From an uncultured Porphyromonadaceae bacterium (lineage in GTDB: Bacteria; Bacteroidota; Bacteroidia; Bacteroidales; Muribaculaceae), in assembly GCA_947177035.1 (NCBI GenBank), contig CAMWSS010000024.1, forward strand, positions 1 through 37,295: a DNA stretch of 37,295 nucleotides. Reading direction: 5' to 3'. This document shows, in pieces, positions 32,657 through 37,295 of the stretch. How positions within the stretch are numbered: position 1 is the first letter of the stretch; each line of letters opens with the position of its first letter. Position numbers and translations under genes: made by a program. The notes beneath the pieces were generated by a model, which saw only the letters and a program-made list of their open reading frames with translations, made no database searches and was not told the origin of the DNA.

Positions 32657-34186
32657 TTAGTGTTTGAAATGACGGATGCCGGTGGTGGCCATTGCCACGC
32701 CGTTGGCGTTGCAGAAGTCGATTGTCTCCTGGTCGCGGATCGATCCTCCCGGCTGGATCACGGCGTCTACTCCCGCACTGTGGGCGATCTCCACGCAGTC
32801 GGCGAAGGGGAAGAAGGCATCGCTGGCCATGACGGCACCCTTCAGCTCGAAGCCGAAGCTCTGAGCCTTGGCGATGGCCTGTTTCAGCGAGTCGACGCGC
32901 GAGGTCTGGCCGACGCCGCTGGCAAGCAGCTGGCGATTCTTGGCGAGCACGATGGCGTTGCTCTTCGAGTGCTTGACCAGCTTGTTGGCAAACAGCAGAT
33001 CCTCCACCTGGGCGGGATCGACCGGAGCGACGGTCACGGTGGTGAGGTCGGCGGCGGTCTCCGTCTTCAGGTCACGCTGCTGAAGCAGGGCGCCGTTCAG
33101 GCATGAGCGGTAGGCCATTGTGGTGGCAAGCGGAGCGTGCTGCACCAGAATGATGCGGTTCTTTTTGGTCTTGAGGATCTCGAGCGCGCCGTCGGTATAG
33201 GCGGGAGCGATGATCACCTCAAAGAATATCGTGTTGATGGACTCGGCGGCTTCCGCGTCGACAGTGCCGTTGGTGACGAGCACTCCGCCGAAGGCGCTGA
33301 CCGGATCGCCGGCCAGGGCGTCGCGCCATGCCTCGGCGATGGTGGCGCGCGAAGCCACGCCGCATGCGTTGTTGTGTTTCAGCACCGCGAAGGTCGGATC
33401 CGTAAACTCGGCGATCAGGCTCACTGCGGCGTCGATGTCGAGCAGGTTGTTATATGAGATCTCCTTGCCGTGCAGCTGGGTGAACATCTTGTCGAAGTCG
33501 CCGAAGAAATAGCCCTTCTGGTGGGGATTCTCGCCATAGCGCATCGGCTTCGGGCAATCCACTGCCACACGCAGGGCCGACGGGCCCTCCTCGCGGTCAA
33601 AATAGTTGAAGATGGCCGAGTCATAGCCGCTGCTCACGGCAAACGCCTCTTTGGCGAACCAGCGGCGCTGTTCGGCTGTTGACTTCGCGCCCTGGGCGCG
33701 GAGCATCTCGGCGAGCGGGGCATACTGAGCCTTTGACGCCACAATGACAACGTCGCGCCAGTTTTTGGCGGCCGCGCGGATCAGCGAGATGCCGCCTATG
33801 TCGATTTTCTCGATGATATCGGCGTCGGATGCGCCGGAAGCCACTGTGGCTTCAAAAGGATAGAGATCGACAATCACAAGGTCGATTTCCGGAATTTCAT
33901 ATTCGGCGATCTGCTTGCGGTCGCCTTCGTTTTCACGACGGTTGAGAATTCCGCCAAACACCTTGGGGTGCAGCGTCTTCACTCGTCCGCCAAGGATGGA
34001 GGGATAGCCGGTCAGATCTTCCACTGCGTCGCAGTCATAGCCAAGCGACTTTATGAAACTTTCAGTGCCGCCGGTGGATAGGAAACGCACTCCGTCGGCA
34101 TGGAGCATTTTCAGGATGTCTTCAAGACCGTCTTTGTAAAAGACTGATATCAATGCTGTTTTGATCTGTCGGGAATTCTCTGCCAT
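32657..34186 (-). CDS. purH: Bifunctional AICAR formyltransferase / IMP cyclohydrolase
   Basis: Final two steps of purine synthesis (AICAR to FAICAR to IMP), cytoplasmic, 509 residues. I start at ATG 34184-34186 (MAENSRQIKTALISVF); the longer frame crosses the promoter. The N-terminal IMP cyclohydrolase domain (1-200) shows STGGTE, GGRVKTLHPKVFGGIL and VDLYPFE. The formyltransferase domain (200-509) shows RYGENPHQKG and KHNNACGVA, with the catalytic Lys-His pair; most relatives have Pro in place of the Ala before Cys. The end QPGGSIRDQE...TGIRHFKH is typical. It is first gene of a purH-mreB-mreC-permease operon. Confidence 0.97.
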   Translation of the reverse strand: MAENSRQIKTALISVFYKDGLEDILKMLHADGVRFLSTGGTESFIKSLGYDCDAVEDLTGYPSILGGRVKTLHPKVFGGILNRRENEGDRKQIAEYEIPEIDLVIVDLYPFEATVASGASDADIIEKIDIGGISLIRAAAKNWRDVVIVASKAQYAPLAEMLRAQGAKSTAEQRRWFAKEAFAVSSGYDSAIFNYFDREEGPSALRVAVDCPKPMRYGENPHQKGYFFGDFDKMFTQLHGKEISYNNLLDIDAAVSLIAEFTDPTFAVLKHNNACGVASRATIAEAWRDALAGDPVSAFGGVLVTNGTVDAEAAESINTIFFEVIIAPAYTDGALEILKTKKNRIILVQHAPLATTMAYRSCLNGALLQQRDLKTETAADLTTVTVAPVDPAQVEDLLFANKLVKHSKSNAIVLAKNRQLLASGVGQTSRVDSLKQAIAKAQSFGFELKGAVMASDAFFPFADCVEIAHSAGVDAVIQPGGSIRDQETIDFCNANGVAMATTGIRHFKH

Positions 34187-34215
34187 AATTCTTTCTTGTT
34201 TTGTAATTGAGAGTG

Positions 34216-34223
34216 CAAAAGTA
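34216..34223 (-). promoter_or_regulatory. -7 box of the purH operon promoter
   Basis: On the minus strand TACTTTTG, followed by CAC, 29 bases before the purH ATG. A -33 element is not clear. Confidence 0.5.
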
Positions 34224-34258
34224 CTAATTTTCCAGCAATTTATTTTACGATTAAACAA

Positions 34259-34286
34259 AAAAATGGCGCCCGGAGGCGCCATTTTT
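34259..34286. terminator. Terminator between the large secreted-protein gene and purH
   Basis: A 12-base stem AAAAATGGCGCC (34259-34270) / GGCGCCATTTTT (34275-34286) with loop CGGA and A/T ends on both sides. On the minus strand it closes the gene ending at 34311. Confidence 0.88.
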
Positions 34287-34310
34287 ATCAGAATCAGGAT
34301 TTAGAGCCTG

Positions 34311-37295
34311 TTATTTCACGAGGGTCTTCACACCGTTGATGATGTAGAGGCCGCCTTTGGTCACTTTGTTGACGCGACGTCCCTGGAGGTCATAGGCTTC
34401 GACTTCCTCACCGTTGACGGTCACGGAAACGATGCCGCTCTTCTCGATGGTCCAGACAACGACGGTTTCTTCGTTGTAGATGTTCTCACCCTTGAAGGTG
34501 GCTTCGGGGATGGTCAGGGTGTAGACGCCGGGATCGTTGATATTGCAGTCGATGTAATACATCTGAGCCTTTTCGCTGTAGTGCTTGGCCAGCTCTTCGG
34601 CATTGAGGCTTTCAATAACTGCGGTCTCGCTGGTCAGAGTGACGGGATCGGCACACTCGGTGTTGATGCTGTAGTCAGCGTCGGCGATGCAGAACGAGAT
34701 GCTGCCGATATTGTCAACAATGCCTGCGTCGGGAGTAACAGTCATTGCCACGGGCTGAGGCTCAACCACAACGGGACGTTCTGCCAGCGAAACCTGCCAG
34801 CGGTAGCCGAGGCTGCCGTCTTCAAGAGTCATGATTTCGGCGGGGTCGTTCTGGCCGTCAAGACCGAGGCCGCAGCCGGGGAATGCAACGGATTTAACGA
34901 TTATATAACCGTCTTTGGCACCGAAGGTGAAGCGGCCGGCTTCGTCGATAGTAGCGTCAACGCGGCAGTAGTGCTGCTTGGGAGTGGCGATGTACTGGCC
35001 CTTGGCGCTGCGCAGATAGAACTCGTCGGCGGAATTTACAGCGCGTTCAATGCTCCAGCCAGTGTTGTCGTCGGCCTCGCTCTGGAAGTGGAACGAGTCA
35101 TAACCCTGGTTGGTCGACTTGGTGGTAGCGCAGAGATAACCGCCTTGTCCGGGCTGATAGAAGTTCCAGTAATTCTGAGTCCAGAGCTTGTCATAGAGAG
35201 CGGAAACGATCAGTTCTTCTTCTGCAGCCAGAACGTCGTCCATGAATGTATAGAATTCCTCGTCAGACCATTTCAGATACTCTTCGGCATTTGAGGCAAA
35301 CGATTTAAGAATGGCGATTTCGCTGTCCATATCCATGAACGGCACGCTTTCCTTATAGATTTCATAGACGGCGATGAGTTCATCAAAGCGGGCTTTGATC
35401 GCTTCGAGACGGGGATCGGGCTGTTCGGGCAGTTCGGCATATTCAAGACACCATTCTTCGCCGGCATCGCCTACATACCAGTGTGTAAGGCCATTGCCGC
35501 GGGTGTCGATGTTATAGCTGCGTTCCCATGAATCCGGAGAATAGAGTCTGTACAGGGCCACTGTGCCGTTGTCTTTCAGTCTGAAGTTGAATGCAGCCTG
35601 GAGAGCGTCGTCGCTGTTGGCCGACAGAGAGAAGTACTGAGCGCCTTCGGCGAGGCATGCATATGCCTGACGGCCTACGTTGCGGAGAACTTTGGCGTCG
35701 CCGACTGATTCAACGGTCCAGTAGGCATCGGCGTTTTCACCGGGTTCGTCAACAGAGTTGATCGAGTCGGCAACGCATGCCAGCCATGCAGCAGAACCCA
35801 TACCGGCCAGACGCTTGTTCTTGATCACGAATGTCTTGCCGTCAACGTGCAGATTGTCGAGAATATCCTGGAGGCTTGCGCGGGTTTCGGCGATTACAGC
35901 GTCAGCGTTTGCTTCGAAATCCTTAAAGCCAAGAGCTTTGATCTGATCGACTGCTCCGCTGAGGATATCGGATGAGCCGGGCACGTTGCCTTCATAGCAG
36001 GTCACCTGTGCAAGTTTGGTTTCACGAAGCGAACCGATCAGTTTGTCTTCAAGTTCGGGAGTGCTGGGCACATAGAAGCCGAGTTCGGCTGCACATGAAA
36101 GGCTTCTGTTACTTTCGGTAATGGCGAAGAACACATAGCGGCCGGTAACTTTTCCTTCAAACATGGCGCTTTCGGCAGAATCGTTACCTTGGGCAGTGAG
36201 CGTTCCGGTGATAGCTTCCTCGGCATGATCCTGCACATAGGCGTTGACCAGGTTCTCGAGGGCGGTGTGGCGTTCAACCTTAGTGGAGTAGTCGGCATCG
36301 TTGATCTGACCGGTGAAGTCAAATGCTGATGCGTCGTCAGACACGAACACGTTGTAAGTCATCCACGTGCCGTTGTTTGATCCAGAATTCTGGCGCGGCA
36401 GCCAAGCGAAACCATAGAGGTCGGTCGACTGTTTCAGGTCAACCACGAAATAGTGGGTACCGTGAGGTTCGCCGCTTGACCACAGCGAGTGATAGAACGT
36501 GGAAGGATCATTGTCGATCATCTTTTCGATCGGACCGCTGGGCAGTTCCATTGTAGGCTCTTCGCAGCAGAATTCGGAGATGGTCCATTTCAGGTCGCCG
36601 TCAAAGATGTTGTAGACCATAATCGGCTCAACCTCGCCTTCGATCACCAGAGTGAAGTCGACGATGCAGCCGCCGTCTGAAGCCAGAGTGTTGTTGAGCT
36701 GGATGTCAGGCACACCGTTCGGATCGAGCTGGTTCCAGGCGCTCTTGACGCGCATGCGGTAGGTGCCGGGCTTGGCGTCGGCCGGGAGAGTGAAGGAGAA
36801 CGGAGTGGTGATTTCCCAGTTGTGGATGTTGTTACCACCGGTGTTCTGACCTACATAGCCATCGGAGTTATACCAATAAGTTTCGCTTGCGGTCGGGCAC
36901 CAGCGGGTGAACGCCACCAAGTCAACTCCGGAACGGAGTTTGTACTGTTGTGCAACCTCGGCGTCAGTGTCAATGTCGAGGAAGTCTCCGGGAGTTGTGT
37001 AAGAGAAACCGTCACCTGCCCAGTCAATGTAGGCATAGGTGTGCATCCAGCTTCCGGCACCTCCAGGAGTCACAGTGATGGTGGCGCCGGGCTTGGTGGT
37101 GAATGTCTGTTCGCTCTTGTCCCAATAGATGTTGTGGGGAGTCGTCTTCTCCGACTGCAAGCCTTCGATGGTCACGCTGGCAGATTCCATGTCGTCAGAC
37201 AGAGTCACCGATGACATATAGCGGTCGCTGCGGTTTGTGGTGCCGAGCGAGCTGAGATCATAGTCAACAACGGGATCCGGTTCTTCTTCGCCTTC
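34311..37295 (-). CDS. Large secreted multidomain protein: GEVED, F5/8C-like, trefoil-like regions, C-terminal tail; 5' partial
   Basis: At least 994 residues; the frame stays open past the Met at 37217 to the window edge, so the start is missing. Order of the visible parts (numbered from Met 37217): GEVED-like domain (about 40-195; YAYIDWAGDGF, PGTYRMRVKSAWNQLDPNG); discoidin/F5-8C-like region (about 205-385; IDNDPSTFYHSLWSS, GTHYFVVDL); helical stretch (about 385-455); two beta-trefoil/ricin-like regions (about 455-590 and 680-820; KNKRLAG, GYLCATTKS, GQYIATPKQ) separated by a helical spacer; an Ig-like domain (about 825-940); and a sorting-like tail (YDLQGRRVNKV...GGLYIINGVK). It is probably surface-exposed and glycan-binding; no catalytic domain is visible. 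It shares GEVED and tail types with the GH16 protein at 7074. Confidence 0.82.
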   Translation of the reverse strand, partial: EGEEEPDPVVDYDLSSLGTTNRSDRYMSSVTLSDDMESASVTIEGLQSEKTTPHNIYWDKSEQTFTTKPGATITVTPGGAGSWMHTYAYIDWAGDGFSYTTPGDFLDIDTDAEVAQQYKLRSGVDLVAFTRWCPTASETYWYNSDGYVGQNTGGNNIHNWEITTPFSFTLPADAKPGTYRMRVKSAWNQLDPNGVPDIQLNNTLASDGGCIVDFTLVIEGEVEPIMVYNIFDGDLKWTISEFCCEEPTMELPSGPIEKMIDNDPSTFYHSLWSSGEPHGTHYFVVDLKQSTDLYGFAWLPRQNSGSNNGTWMTYNVFVSDDASAFDFTGQINDADYSTKVERHTALENLVNAYVQDHAEEAITGTLTAQGNDSAESAMFEGKVTGRYVFFAITESNRSLSCAAELGFYVPSTPELEDKLIGSLRETKLAQVTCYEGNVPGSSDILSGAVDQIKALGFKDFEANADAVIAETRASLQDILDNLHVDGKTFVIKNKRLAGMGSAAWLACVADSINSVDEPGENADAYWTVESVGDAKVLRNVGRQAYACLAEGAQYFSLSANSDDALQAAFNFRLKDNGTVALYRLYSPDSWERSYNIDTRGNGLTHWYVGDAGEEWCLEYAELPEQPDPRLEAIKARFDELIAVYEIYKESVPFMDMDSEIAILKSFASNAEEYLKWSDEEFYTFMDDVLAAEEELIVSALYDKLWTQNYWNFYQPGQGGYLCATTKSTNQGYDSFHFQSEADDNTGWSIERAVNSADEFYLRSAKGQYIATPKQHYCRVDATIDEAGRFTFGAKDGYIIVKSVAFPGCGLGLDGQNDPAEIMTLEDGSLGYRWQVSLAERPVVVEPQPVAMTVTPDAGIVDNIGSISFCIADADYSINTECADPVTLTSETAVIESLNAEELAKHYSEKAQMYYIDCNINDPGVYTLTIPEATFKGENIYNEETVVVWTIEKSGIVSVTVNGEEVEAYDLQGRRVNKVTKGGLYIINGVKTLVK

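Noticed and set aside
30992-33106. 704-codon open frame on the + strand
   Set aside because: It runs antisense across mreC, mreB and purH, all strongly supported by motifs. The high-GC, codon-biased sequence opens the opposite frame, and its translation shows no domain.

Overview
The window reads as a chromosomal segment of a Bacteroidales bacterium, most likely a GC-rich gut lineage such as Muribaculaceae. This is inferred from family content and promoter style; no marker phylogeny was possible. Supporting signs are the purH-mreB-mreC order, DUF4270 and DUF4295 proteins, the bL28-bL33-DUF4295 cluster, GEVED-domain secreted proteins with a short C-terminal sorting-like tail, a stand-alone glycogen-synthase-like domain, and promoters of the Bacteroidetes type (TTTG, 19-20 bases, TAnnTTTG).

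Layout. 1-6371 (+): a LysE-type exporter cut by the window edge, a lipoprotein 5'-nucleotidase, a TPR protein and an M3 metallopeptidase, tightly spaced and probably one transcript. A NUDIX hydrolase (-) converges on them. 7074-12297 (+): a secreted GH16 glucanase, the ribosome-associated GTPase TypA/BipA and an abundant OmpA-type porin, each with its own promoter. 12555-14874 (+): a WbqC-like protein, a two-domain exported protein and a thiol peroxidase. 15015-16670 (+): an exported GH109/Gfo-Idh-MocA protein. 16804-18111 (+): an AT-rich Fic-wHTH gene. 18422-19058 (+): ribosomal proteins bL28, bL33 and a DUF4295 protein behind a structured-looking leader. 19141-25474 (+): a PAP2 phosphatase lipoprotein, uvrA-ispE, and grpE-dnaJ. 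25612-26721 (+): a second Fic-wHTH gene. 26811-27371 (-): a DUF308/HdeD membrane protein. 27566-29805 (+): a GT5-like protein overlapping a DUF4270 lipoprotein, then tRNA-Thr(CGT). 29941-34186 (-): purH, mreB, mreC and a metal ABC permease in one operon. 34311-37295 (-): a very large secreted multidomain protein cut by the right edge.

Most of the window is housekeeping. The most unusual signal is at the two Fic genes. Each encodes a class II Fic protein with a C-terminal winged helix. Each has a long palindrome, of different sequence, centred on the -33 promoter element. Each has a -7 box only 4-5 bases before the ATG, so the mRNAs should be leaderless or nearly so. The fic1 palindrome recurs as an exact 36-base copy just after the gene. 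The fic2 palindrome is a contiguous tandem pair of 33-base units. This looks like two parallel autoregulated Fic/DNA-binding switches. Secondary points are a thiol peroxidase without its resolving cysteine, a structured rpmB leader, a mre operon in which a metal transporter permease follows mreC, and a terminator that shares bases with the next promoter. I saw no CRISPR array, insertion sequence, integrase or prophage.
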